Shown in pieces: positions 1 to 6,076 of a stretch of 17,184 nt of DNA. The notes below the pieces were generated by a model, which did not search any database, was not told the origin of the DNA, and saw nothing but the letters and a program-made list of their open reading frames with translations. The stretch's first letter is position 1, and each line of letters begins with the position of its first letter. Made by a program: the position numbers and the translations under genes. The stretch is from the NCBI GenBank assembly GCA_947626465.1, contig CANQSI010000013.1, positions 1 to 17,184 of the forward strand, read 5' to 3'. Source of the stretch: an uncultured Atopobiaceae bacterium. GTDB lineage: Bacteria > Actinomycetota > Coriobacteriia > Coriobacteriales > Atopobiaceae.

Positions 1-861
1 GGCGGCAACGCCCAGTTCTACGGCCCCGGCACGATCCAGCTCGGCGGCCATGAGTCCATCGAGGACACCGCCCGCGTGATGGGAAGCCTCCTCGACATCA
101 TCATGGCGCGCGTCGACCGCCACAAGGATGTCGTGAACCTCGCCAAGTACTCCGCGGCCCCCGTGCTGAACGGCATGAGCGAGTACAACCATCCCACGCA
201 GGAGCTCGGCGACCTCTTGACGATGATCGAGAACCTGCCCGAGGGGAAGAAGATCGAGGACTGCAAGCTCGCCTTCATCGGCGACGCCACGCAGGTGTGC
301 GTCTCGCTCATGTTCATCTGCTCGAAGATGGGCATGGACTTCGTGCAGTTCGGCCCCAAGGGCCACCAGATCACCGACGGCGGCCTGCAGGTGGACACCG
401 ACGTCGACCTCCTCGCCATTGGTCTCAAGAACTGCGAGAAGAGCGGCGGCACCATCACCATCACCGATGACATCGAGGCCATCAAGGGCGCGGACTTCGT
501 CTACACCGACGTGTGGTACGGCCTCTACGACGCCGAGACCGACGGTGCCTCCTACATGGACATCTTCTATCCGAAGTACCAGGTGACGATGGACTTGATG
601 AACTTCGCCGGCCCGAACTCGAAGTTCATGCACTGCCTGCCCGCCTCCCGCGGCGAAGAGGTGGTGGACGAGGTCATGGACGATCCCGAGCGTTCGCTTT
701 GCTGGGTGGAGGCGGAGAACCGCAAGCACTCCATCCGCGCCCTCCTCGTCTACTTCTGCCCGCCGCTTCCCAACGAGCGGGAGATCGCCGAAGAGGCCAC
801 CGATGAGCTCGCCGACGTGCTCGGCAAGATTCGCGAGTACCGTCCCGAGATTTCGCTCTAG
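1..861 (+). CDS. ptcA: Putrescine carbamoyltransferase, 5' end missing
   Basis: The enzyme catalyses phosphorolysis of N-carbamoylputrescine to putrescine and carbamoyl phosphate, the middle step of the cytoplasmic agmatine deiminase pathway. The frame is open from base 1, so the gene begins outside the window; 286 residues are visible against roughly 340 usual, so about 50-60 N-terminal residues including the first carbamoyl-phosphate loop are missing. Visible motifs are HPTQELGD (bases 190-213), typical of transcarbamoylases, and HCLPASRGEEV (from base 631). The RGEE form after HCLPA and the extra C-terminal helix ending in REYRPEISL favour putrescine over ornithine carbamoyltransferase, which usually has HCLPAF. 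Agmatine deiminase follows 42 bp downstream, which supports the same assignment. Ornithine carbamoyltransferase is the less likely alternative. The GTG at 76 is internal, not a start, because conserved sequence (GPGTIQLGGHESIEDT) lies before it. Confidence 0.9.
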   Translation, partial: GGNAQFYGPGTIQLGGHESIEDTARVMGSLLDIIMARVDRHKDVVNLAKYSAAPVLNGMSEYNHPTQELGDLLTMIENLPEGKKIEDCKLAFIGDATQVCVSLMFICSKMGMDFVQFGPKGHQITDGGLQVDTDVDLLAIGLKNCEKSGGTITITDDIEAIKGADFVYTDVWYGLYDAETDGASYMDIFYPKYQVTMDLMNFAGPNSKFMHCLPASRGEEVVDEVMDDPERSLCWVEAENRKHSIRALLVYFCPPLPNEREIAEEATDELADVLGKIREYRPEISL

Positions 862-903
862 GACGTTCCGTCGCACACGCGCATCGAGGGAAAAGAGGAT
901 TCC

Positions 904-2022
904 ATGCGTAAGACCATCTATGAAGACCAGTCCACCCCGAAGAAGGACGGCTATTGGATGCCGGGCGAGTTCGAGCCCCAGGAGCGCATCTACATGCTCT
1001 GGCCGCACCGCCCCGACAACTGGAACATGGGAGCGAAGCCGGCCCAGCAGACCTACGCGAACGTCGCGCGCGCCATCGCGCGCTTCGAGCCGGTGGTGAT
1101 CGGCGTGAAGCCCGAGGACTACGCCGCGGCGCGCTACGTGTTCGCCGAAGACGAGAACATCGACGTCGTCGAGATGACCTCCGACGACTCCTGGGTGCGC
1201 GACTGCGGCCCGACCTTCGTGAAGAACGCCGACGGCGATGTGCGCGCCGTGCACTGGCACTTCAACGCGTGGGGCGGCTACGTGGACGGCCTCTACTTCC
1301 CGTGGGACCAGGACGAGCTCGTGGGCGTGAAGGTCGCCGACCACGCCGGCGTCGACCGCTACCGTCCCGATTCCTTCGTGCTCGAGGGTGGCTCCATCCA
1401 CGTGGACGGCGAGGGCACCGTCATCACCACCGAGATGTGCCTGCTCTCCGAGGGTCGCAACCCCGAGCTCTCCAAGGAGCAGATCGAGGGCTACCTCAAG
1501 GAGTATCTCGGCGTGGAAAAGGTCATCTGGGTGAAGGACGGCATCGACCCCGAGGAGACGAACGGCCACATCGACGACGTCGCGTGCTTCGTCCGCCCCG
1601 GCGAAGTGGCCTGCATCTGGACCGATGACGAGGAGAGCCCCTTCTACGAGGCCTCCCACGCGGCCTACGAAACCCTCTCGCATGCCACGGACGCCAAGGG
1701 CCGCCAGCTCAAGGTGCACAAGCTCACGATGCCCAAGAAGCTCACCTTCATGAACGAGGAGCAGGCCGCGTCGATCGACGTGGTGGAGGGCACGCTCCCG
1801 CGCTCGCCCGAGGACTACTCGATCGCGAGCTACATGAACTTCCTCATCGTGAACGGCGCCATCATCTTCCCGCAGTATCGCGACGAGTACGACGCGCTCG
1901 CCGTGGAGCAGGTGCAGGCCATGTTCCCCGACCGCGAGATCGTGGGCGTGGACACCGTCGAGGTTGCCTTCGGTGGCGGCAACATCCACTGCATCACCCA
2001 GCAGCTCCCCAAGCGGGGCTAA
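904..2022 (+). CDS. aguA: Agmatine deiminase
   Basis: A cytoplasmic enzyme that hydrolyses agmatine to N-carbamoylputrescine and ammonia, feeding the transcarbamoylase encoded just upstream. The 372-residue length is normal for the family. The pentein-fold catalytic signature is complete: WVRDCGP at 97-103, EGGS at 161-164, NGHIDD at 220-225 supplying the catalytic His222, and GGGNIHC ending in the nucleophile Cys363 close to the C-terminus. The ATG at 904 is preceded by AGAGGA at a suitable distance. It lies 42 bp after the transferase stop, consistent with one transcript. A strong hairpin with a T-run follows 14 bp after the stop and separates it from carbamate kinase. Peptidyl-arginine deiminase of the same superfamily is the only real alternative; the neighbours make agmatine the far better substrate. 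Confidence 0.95.
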   Translation: MRKTIYEDQSTPKKDGYWMPGEFEPQERIYMLWPHRPDNWNMGAKPAQQTYANVARAIARFEPVVIGVKPEDYAAARYVFAEDENIDVVEMTSDDSWVRDCGPTFVKNADGDVRAVHWHFNAWGGYVDGLYFPWDQDELVGVKVADHAGVDRYRPDSFVLEGGSIHVDGEGTVITTEMCLLSEGRNPELSKEQIEGYLKEYLGVEKVIWVKDGIDPEETNGHIDDVACFVRPGEVACIWTDDEESPFYEASHAAYETLSHATDAKGRQLKVHKLTMPKKLTFMNEEQAASIDVVEGTLPRSPEDYSIASYMNFLIVNGAIIFPQYRDEYDALAVEQVQAMFPDREIVGVDTVEVAFGGGNIHCITQQLPKRG

Positions 2023-2036
2023 TCGCACCACCTCAA

Positions 2037-2075
2037 GGCGGCCCCTCGAACGAGCGAGGGGCCGCCTCTCCTTTT
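2037..2075 (+). terminator. Rho-independent terminator between aguA and carbamate kinase
   Basis: A perfect 12-bp GC-rich stem, 2037-2048 pairing with 2055-2066, closes a 6-nt loop and is followed by TCTCCTTTTT (2067-2076). It should terminate or attenuate transcription from the upstream genes. The carbamate kinase start lies only 27 bp after the T-run, and no clear promoter is visible in that gap, so partial read-through into the kinase is the likely behaviour (inference). Confidence 0.85.
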
Positions 2076-2102
2076 TCGCCAATGGGAAGAACGGGGTACC
2101 CC

Positions 2103-3068
2103 ATGCCAGCACTGGTCAACTTCAACCGAGTGGTCGTCGCCCTCGGCGGAAACGCCCTCGGCGACACGCCCGAAGAGCAAATCACCCGCGTGCGCGAGGT
2201 GGCGCCGATCCTCCTCTCCGTCATCGCCAAGGGAAACGAGATCATCATCACCCACGGCAACGGCCCGCAGGTGGGCATGATCCAAAACGTGTTCTCCGCG
2301 GCGCACGAGGCCACGGACGGCCAGACGCCGCTCATGGATCTTCCCGAGTGTGGCGCGCTTTCCCAAGGCTACATCGGCTACCACCTGCAACAGGCAATCG
2401 GCGTGGCGCTCCACAAGGCCTATAAGCGCTGGCACGTGGCCACGGTCGTCACGCAGATGGAAGTGGATCCCGAGGATCCGAGCTTCGCCACGCCCACCAA
2501 GCCCATCGGCCCCTTCCTCTCCTCCGACGAGGCGAAGGCGGTGAAGGACGAGCATCCCGACTGGACGCTCGTCGAGGATTCGGGGCGCGGATGGCGGCGC
2601 GTGGTGGCCTCTCCCGAACCCAGGAAGATCGTGGAGGCGGAATCGATCCTGAACCTCCTCGACAACGAGTTCATCGTCATCGCCTGCGGAGGCGGCGGCG
2701 TGCCGGTGGTGCGCGACTACTCCGACAAGGGCGCCTACAAGGGCGTGGCGGCCGTCATCGACAAGGACATGTCCGCCGAGCTCCTCGCCGAGGATTGCTA
2801 TGCCGACTACCTCGTGCTCCTCACGGCGGTGGAACACGTGGCCATCAACTTCGGCAAGCCGAACCAAGAGGACCTCACGGAGATGTCCGTGACGGAGGCC
2901 AAGGCGCTCCTCGACGCCGGCGAGTTCGGCAAGGGCTCCATGGAGCCGAAGGTGCGCGCGGCGGTGAAGTTCGTGGAGAGCCGGCCCGGCCGCGTGTGCG
3001 TGATCGGTTCCCTCGAGAAGGCCGCCGAAGCCATCGACGGCACTTCCGGCACGAGGATCCATGCGTAG
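2103..3068 (+). CDS. arcC: Carbamate kinase
   Basis: Transfers phosphate from carbamoyl phosphate to ADP, giving ATP, CO2 and ammonia: the energy-yielding last step of agmatine fermentation in the cytoplasm. Family motifs are present throughout: ALGGNALG near residue 13, THGNGPQVG near 50, TVVTQMEVDPEDP, KPIGPF, the GGGGVPVV nucleotide-binding segment, AVIDKD, and SMEPKVRAAV near the end. I chose the ATG at 2103 (321 residues) over the in-frame ATG at 2082 because the protein then starts just before the first strand (VVVALGGN) as in relatives, and because 2082 lies 6 bp behind the terminator T-run with no SD site. ACGGGG at 2091-2096 is a modest SD for 2103. The gene is often called aguC in agmatine clusters; an arginine deiminase pathway kinase would look the same, so the name rests on context. 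Confidence 0.93.
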   Translation: MPALVNFNRVVVALGGNALGDTPEEQITRVREVAPILLSVIAKGNEIIITHGNGPQVGMIQNVFSAAHEATDGQTPLMDLPECGALSQGYIGYHLQQAIGVALHKAYKRWHVATVVTQMEVDPEDPSFATPTKPIGPFLSSDEAKAVKDEHPDWTLVEDSGRGWRRVVASPEPRKIVEAESILNLLDNEFIVIACGGGGVPVVRDYSDKGAYKGVAAVIDKDMSAELLAEDCYADYLVLLTAVEHVAINFGKPNQEDLTEMSVTEAKALLDAGEFGKGSMEPKVRAAVKFVESRPGRVCVIGSLEKAAEAIDGTSGTRIHA

Positions 3069-3075
3069 GGAGCCC

Positions 3076-3141
3076 GCTTACGCCGAGGAGGGGTCACTGC
3101 GGTACCGACGGTACCGCAGTGACCCCTCCTCGGCGCTAAGC
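3076..3141. repeat. Long near-perfect palindrome downstream of carbamate kinase
   Basis: Bases 3081-3107 and 3109-3135 are perfect 27-nt inverted arms around a single central A; five further pairs (3076-3080 with 3137-3141) extend the stem past one bulged C. The centre reads GCGGTACCGACGGTACCGC. The element starts 7 bp after the kinase stop and could end its transcript, but no T-run follows, so it is not a standard terminator. The same GCGGTACC core recurs in the palindrome at 3191-3246, so the two look like members of one repeat family. Confidence 0.85.
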
Positions 3142-3150
3142 AATACAGAT

Positions 3151-3177
3151 GCAGAGCTCCGCGACGCGGAGCTCTGC
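3151..3177. repeat. Short perfect palindrome between two long ones
   Basis: Thirteen-nt arms, 3151-3163 and 3165-3177, surround a single A (core CTCCGCGACGCGGAG). It contains no GGTACC core, unlike its neighbours. It may be a separate hairpin or part of a composite element. No T-run follows. Confidence 0.75.
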
Positions 3178-3190
3178 GCATTGTTGCGAA

Positions 3191-3246
3191 GGCCGAGCAG
3201 CCCTAATTGCGGTACCTCGAGGTACCGCAATTAGGGCTGCTCGGCC
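3191..3246. repeat. Perfect 56-bp palindrome
   Basis: Bases 3191-3218 are the exact reverse complement of 3219-3246, with no spacer. The central part is TTGCGGTACCTCGAGGTACC. It shares the TGCGGTACC/GGTACCGCA centre with the palindrome at 3081-3135 while the outer arms differ. As RNA it would make a 28-bp duplex minus the loop; as DNA it could extrude a cruciform. Function unknown. Confidence 0.85.
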
Positions 3247-3271
3247 GAAGCTTTTGCTGCTCGGCCGAAGC
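3236..3271 (+). repeat. 16-bp direct repeat, second copy of a palindrome arm
   Basis: GCTGCTCGGCCGAAGC occurs at 3236-3251 and again at 3256-3271, a 20-bp period. The first copy overlaps the right arm of the 56-bp palindrome, so the second is a detached partial arm. TTTTGCT (3252-3258) and AGCAAAA (3269-3275) can also pair around it. Confidence 0.7.
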
Positions 3272-3287
3272 AAAAAACGACCGCCTC

Positions 3288-3362
3288 TGTTCAGTAGAGT
3301 GATACAAACTGTTCAGTTCAGCCATCTATAATGTTCAATAATCGTGAAAAAAGTGTTCAATA
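3288..3362 (+). promoter_or_regulatory. Array of four TGTTCA(A/G)T(A/T) repeats at exact 22-bp spacing
   Basis: TGTTCAGTA at 3288, TGTTCAGTT at 3310, TGTTCAATA at 3332 and TGTTCAATA at 3354 share phase exactly. The bases between copies are not conserved. A spacing of 22 bp is close to two helical turns, so all copies face the same side of the DNA. Copy 2 lies between the putative -35 and -10, copy 3 overlaps the expected transcription start, and copy 4 lies in the leader, which suggests a repressor operator. An inverted GAACA at 3371-3375 complements the TGTTC of copy 4. The binding protein is unknown. Confidence 0.6.
3303..3332 (+). promoter_or_regulatory. Putative sigma-70 promoter for the ATPase gene
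   Basis: A perfect TATAAT -10 lies at 3327-3332. The best -35 is a weak TACAAA at 3303-3308 (18-bp spacer). The surroundings are clearly more AT-rich than the rest of the window. Transcription would start near 3339 and give a leader of about 50 nt before the ATG at 3387. Confidence 0.6.
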
Positions 3363-3386
3363 CATGCGGAGAACAGGGGATCGACC

Positions 3387-4598
3387 ATGGCCTTGCCGAG
3401 CTATGAGCGCGAATGTGCCTCGGTGCTCAAGAAGCGCATTCGGGAGCCAAGGCGCAGAATCCAGATACTCACCGGTCCTCGCCAGACGGGGAAGTCGACC
3501 GCCATTCGCCAAGTACTCCGCACTGTGGAGTATCCCACGCATTACGCGGAGGTGCCGGCGTATGCGGCCACAGGCGACTGGGTTCGTGCACAGTGGCAGC
3601 AGGCGCGCTATCTCACGGAAAACGGAGCCACTCCCGCCCTTCTCGTGATCGACGAGATCCAATCCGTGCCCCAATGGGCTTCCTACGTGAGGGAACTTTG
3701 GGATCAAGACACGATGAGCGACGTTGACTTGCGCGTTGTCCTGAGCGGTTCATCGGCGCTCCTCCTCGCACGTGGTCTCGCCGAGGGCCTCACCGGTCGT
3801 TTCGAAGTGATTCGCAGCCCCCAATGGAGCTTTGGCGAGTGCCGGGAGGCCTTCGGATTCTCGCTTGACGAGTATCTGCGCTATGGAGGCTACCCCGGAG
3901 CGGCACCACTCGTCGGTGAGCCGGGACGCTGGCTCGACTACATGGAGGAGGCGGTGGTTCGACCGAGCATCACGAGGGATGTCGTGGCCCTCGAGCCCGT
4001 ACGTAAACCTGTCCTCATGGAGCGGCTCTTCAGATTGGGCACTTCATGCTCTGGCCAGACCGTCTCCTATCGGAAGCTCCTCGGCCAGCTCGATGATGCG
4101 GGAAACGCGACCACCATCGCCCATTACCTCGATGTTCTGAGCGAAGCGGGATTGCTCGGCGGACTTTCTCGCTACGCTCATGATCTGGTGCGCAGGCGCG
4201 CGAGCTCCCCGAAGCTCATCTCGTGCGACACGGGCCTCATCACGTGCGTGTGGCAATCCGCAATGGGCATCTCCCCCTTGGAGGCCGACAGGGTGGGACG
4301 CATGGTTGAGAGCGCCGTGGGGGCGGAGCTGCTCAGGCGCTCGCAAGCCGAGCACTTCGGTCTTTCGTGGTGGCGCGAGGGGAACCTCGAGGTGGACTTT
4401 GTGTTGGAAAAGGGCGGACGCCTTTTGGGAATCGAGGTCAAGAGCGGTGCCGTGAAGGGCATGGGCGGGCTCGAGGCCTTTCTCAACGCCCATCCGAACG
4501 CCCGGGGCCTCGTCGTGGGGCCGAAGGGCGCGGGCTGGGAGGGGAGAGCCTTCTCCGAGCTGGGTACCTTCCTCGCCGGCAACGTGTCACTCTTCTAG
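3387..4598 (+). CDS. AAA-type ATPase with C-terminal DUF4143 domain
   Basis: A 403-residue predicted cytoplasmic P-loop ATPase. Walker A is GPRQTGKST (30-38), Walker B is LLVIDE (85-90), and a sensor-like VLSGSS follows at 118-123. The C-terminal half fits DUF4143, whose fold resembles PD-(D/E)XK nucleases; here Asp337, Glu350 and Lys352 (EVDF...IEVKSG) reproduce that motif. The ATG at 3387 has AGGGGA six bases upstream. Proteins of this architecture are very common in bacterial and archaeal genomes, often in several copies, but their role is not established; proposals include DNA-related or toxin-antitoxin-like functions. Codon use is less G/C-biased than in neighbours and the upstream DNA is AT-rich, suggesting an acquired islet. 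The repeat array immediately upstream probably controls it. Confidence 0.88.
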   Translation: MALPSYERECASVLKKRIREPRRRIQILTGPRQTGKSTAIRQVLRTVEYPTHYAEVPAYAATGDWVRAQWQQARYLTENGATPALLVIDEIQSVPQWASYVRELWDQDTMSDVDLRVVLSGSSALLLARGLAEGLTGRFEVIRSPQWSFGECREAFGFSLDEYLRYGGYPGAAPLVGEPGRWLDYMEEAVVRPSITRDVVALEPVRKPVLMERLFRLGTSCSGQTVSYRKLLGQLDDAGNATTIAHYLDVLSEAGLLGGLSRYAHDLVRRRASSPKLISCDTGLITCVWQSAMGISPLEADRVGRMVESAVGAELLRRSQAEHFGLSWWREGNLEVDFVLEKGGRLLGIEVKSGAVKGMGGLEAFLNAHPNARGLVVGPKGAGWEGRAFSELGTFLAGNVSLF

Positions 4599-4612
4599 CG
4601 CGGCGCTACACT
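4584..4612 (+). promoter_or_regulatory. Possible promoter for mntP
   Basis: GTGTCA (4584-4589) and TACACT (4607-4612) are separated by 17 bp; each matches four of six consensus bases. It overlaps the end of the ATPase gene. The 55-bp gap to mntP is too short for a full yybP-ykoY Mn riboswitch, and I see none. Confidence 0.3.
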
Positions 4613-4653
4613 GCGGCTGCGCGTGGTGGATGCCGAGGAACGGGGAGGCGCAC

Positions 4654-5220
4654 ATGGATTTCGTGAGCCTCGTCGTCATCGCCATCGGGCTCGCCATGGA
4701 CGCCTTCGCCGTCACCCTCTCCGATGCGGTGGCCTACCCACAAGAATCGCCGCGTAAGCTCTTCATCCTTCCCATGGCGTTCGGCTTCTTCCAGGGTTTC
4801 ATGCCGTTTTTGGGCTATGTGCTCTCGGGCCTCGCCGCCGAGCTCATCGAGAACTACGCCGGCATCGTGGCCTTCGTGGTGCTCGCGGCCATCGGCGGCA
4901 ACATGATTCGCGAGGGTGCGGGAATCACGAGCGCACGTGCCCACGAGGAAGAGGCGTCCACGCAGCCCAAGCTCTCAGTGACGATCATCCTCATCCAATC
5001 CATCGCCACGGCCATCGACGCCTTTGCCGTCGGCGTCTCGCTTCGCGCCATGGGGGCGGATCTCCTCGCGGCGGTCTCCATCATTGGCATCGTGACGTTC
5101 CTCGCGTGCTGCATCCCCGCGGCGCTCGGTCGCAAGCTCGGCGCGGCGCTCGGCGACAAGGCGGAGATCGCCGGCGGGATCGTGCTCATCCTCATCGGCA
5201 TCCGCGCCTTCTTCAGCTAA
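4654..5220 (+). CDS. mntP: Manganese efflux pump MntP
   Basis: A 188-residue inner membrane protein that exports Mn2+ and protects against manganese excess. Length matches characterised MntP. Six hydrophobic segments are visible in two homologous halves, each with the family's charged motif inside the membrane: AMDAFAV with Asp16 and AIDAFAVG with Asp122, which correspond to residues needed for transport in E. coli MntP. I chose the ATG at 4654, preceded by GGGGAGG at 4642-4648, over the in-frame ATG at 4630, which would add an unusual hydrophilic extension and has no SD. It sits 55 bp after the ATPase gene and may have its own weak promoter. The importer gene mntH occurs about 9.5 kb away in the same window. 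Confidence 0.92.
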   Translation: MDFVSLVVIAIGLAMDAFAVTLSDAVAYPQESPRKLFILPMAFGFFQGFMPFLGYVLSGLAAELIENYAGIVAFVVLAAIGGNMIREGAGITSARAHEEEASTQPKLSVTIILIQSIATAIDAFAVGVSLRAMGADLLAAVSIIGIVTFLACCIPAALGRKLGAALGDKAEIAGGIVLILIGIRAFFS

Positions 5221-5292
5221 CGCCCGGGGGCGCGGATGCGCCGCAGAGCAGCACAAACGTTCCTAGCAACCCTGCATTGAAATACCCCGTAC

Positions 5293-5298
5293 TATAAT
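5293..5298 (+). promoter_or_regulatory. -10 element for the HdeD-like gene
   Basis: A perfect TATAAT within an AT-rich patch (5276-5303), 56 bp before the ATG at 5355. No convincing -35 is found at 16-18 bp spacing; TTGAAA at 5277 is too close. The gene probably has its own transcript ending at the terminator at 5902. Confidence 0.5.
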
Positions 5299-5354
5299 TT
5301 TCCATGCTTGGGTACCATGTGCCCGGCTGAATGAAACCAATCGAGGGAGGATAT

Positions 5355-5876
5355 ATGAATAACCTCGTCACGCGCACCAAGGCGTCGTGCATCATCTTGG
5401 GCATCCTGCTCACGCTTCTTGGCATCGCGTTCTTCGTGAACCCGATCAGCGCGACGATCTTCGTCACGCTCTGCATCGGATGGGCGTTTCTCATCGGCGG
5501 CATCGTCACCATCATCACCTACATCGCGAACAAGACGGGCGATCGTTCGACGGCCGACATCGTGCTCGGTGTGCTCGAGGTGATCCTCGGCATCCTCATC
5601 CTCATCTGGCCGGGATCCTTCGCGCTCTACCTCTTCATCATGATCGGCTGCCTCATCTTCATCACGGGCATCTTCGACATCGTCGAGGCCATCTCCATGC
5701 CGCACGAGAATGGCAGCATGTGGGGGCTTTGGCTCGCCATTGGCATCATCACGCTCATCTTCGGCGTGATGGTGTTCAGCTCGCCGTGGCTCTTCGCGGA
5801 GTTCGTGATGATCTTCGCCGGCGTCGCGCTCCTCTTCGACGGCATCACCGAGATCATCGCCGGCGTCCAGCTCTAA
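5355..5876 (+). CDS. HdeD/DUF308 family small membrane protein
   Basis: A 173-residue protein with six predicted membrane helices in three hairpins, typical of DUF308/HdeD. Recurring features are glycine-rich helices followed by short loops such as FFVNPISA, IWPGSFA and FSSPWLFA at similar spacing, suggesting internal triplication. HdeD of E. coli is linked to acid resistance at high cell density, but for most relatives the function is unknown and I do not assign one. The ATG at 5355 is preceded by AGGGAGGA at 5344-5351; the upstream in-frame ATG at 5331 lacks an SD. It is a single-gene unit, with TATAAT upstream and a strong terminator 25 bp after the stop. Confidence 0.82.
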   Translation: MNNLVTRTKASCIILGILLTLLGIAFFVNPISATIFVTLCIGWAFLIGGIVTIITYIANKTGDRSTADIVLGVLEVILGILILIWPGSFALYLFIMIGCLIFITGIFDIVEAISMPHENGSMWGLWLAIGIITLIFGVMVFSSPWLFAEFVMIFAGVALLFDGITEIIAGVQL

Positions 5877-5901
5877 GCGCCGCCCACATCTCGCTCTGCG
5901 A

Positions 5902-5935
5902 AAGCCCGCTCCTGCGCCGCAGGGGCGGGCTTTTT
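5902..5935 (+). terminator. Rho-independent terminator after the HdeD-like gene
   Basis: Bases 5902-5915 pair with 5919-5932 (14 bp with one G-T pair) around a GCC loop, followed by TTTTT at 5931-5935. It lies 25 bp after the stop codon at 5876 and should end that transcript before the HTH gene. Confidence 0.92.
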
Positions 5936-6076
5936 GCCCCGCTACCTGCGGAAGGCAACTGGCGGTTGCGCGTGGCGCGCGCTCCGGGCGACGAGAAAGC
6001 ACCCGACGGTTGGTGGTGGGAGGAGGCCGCTATCCTAGGGTTTGGGTTGCACTGACCCTACGCGATTGGAGCGCCC

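Noticed and set aside
2082..2102. Upstream in-frame ATG for carbamate kinase
   Set aside because: It lies directly behind the terminator T-run without an SD and would lengthen the protein beyond its relatives.
3288..3362. CRISPR-like reading of the 22-bp array
   Set aside because: The conserved unit is only about 9 bp with 13-bp gaps and spans a promoter; there are no cas genes nearby.
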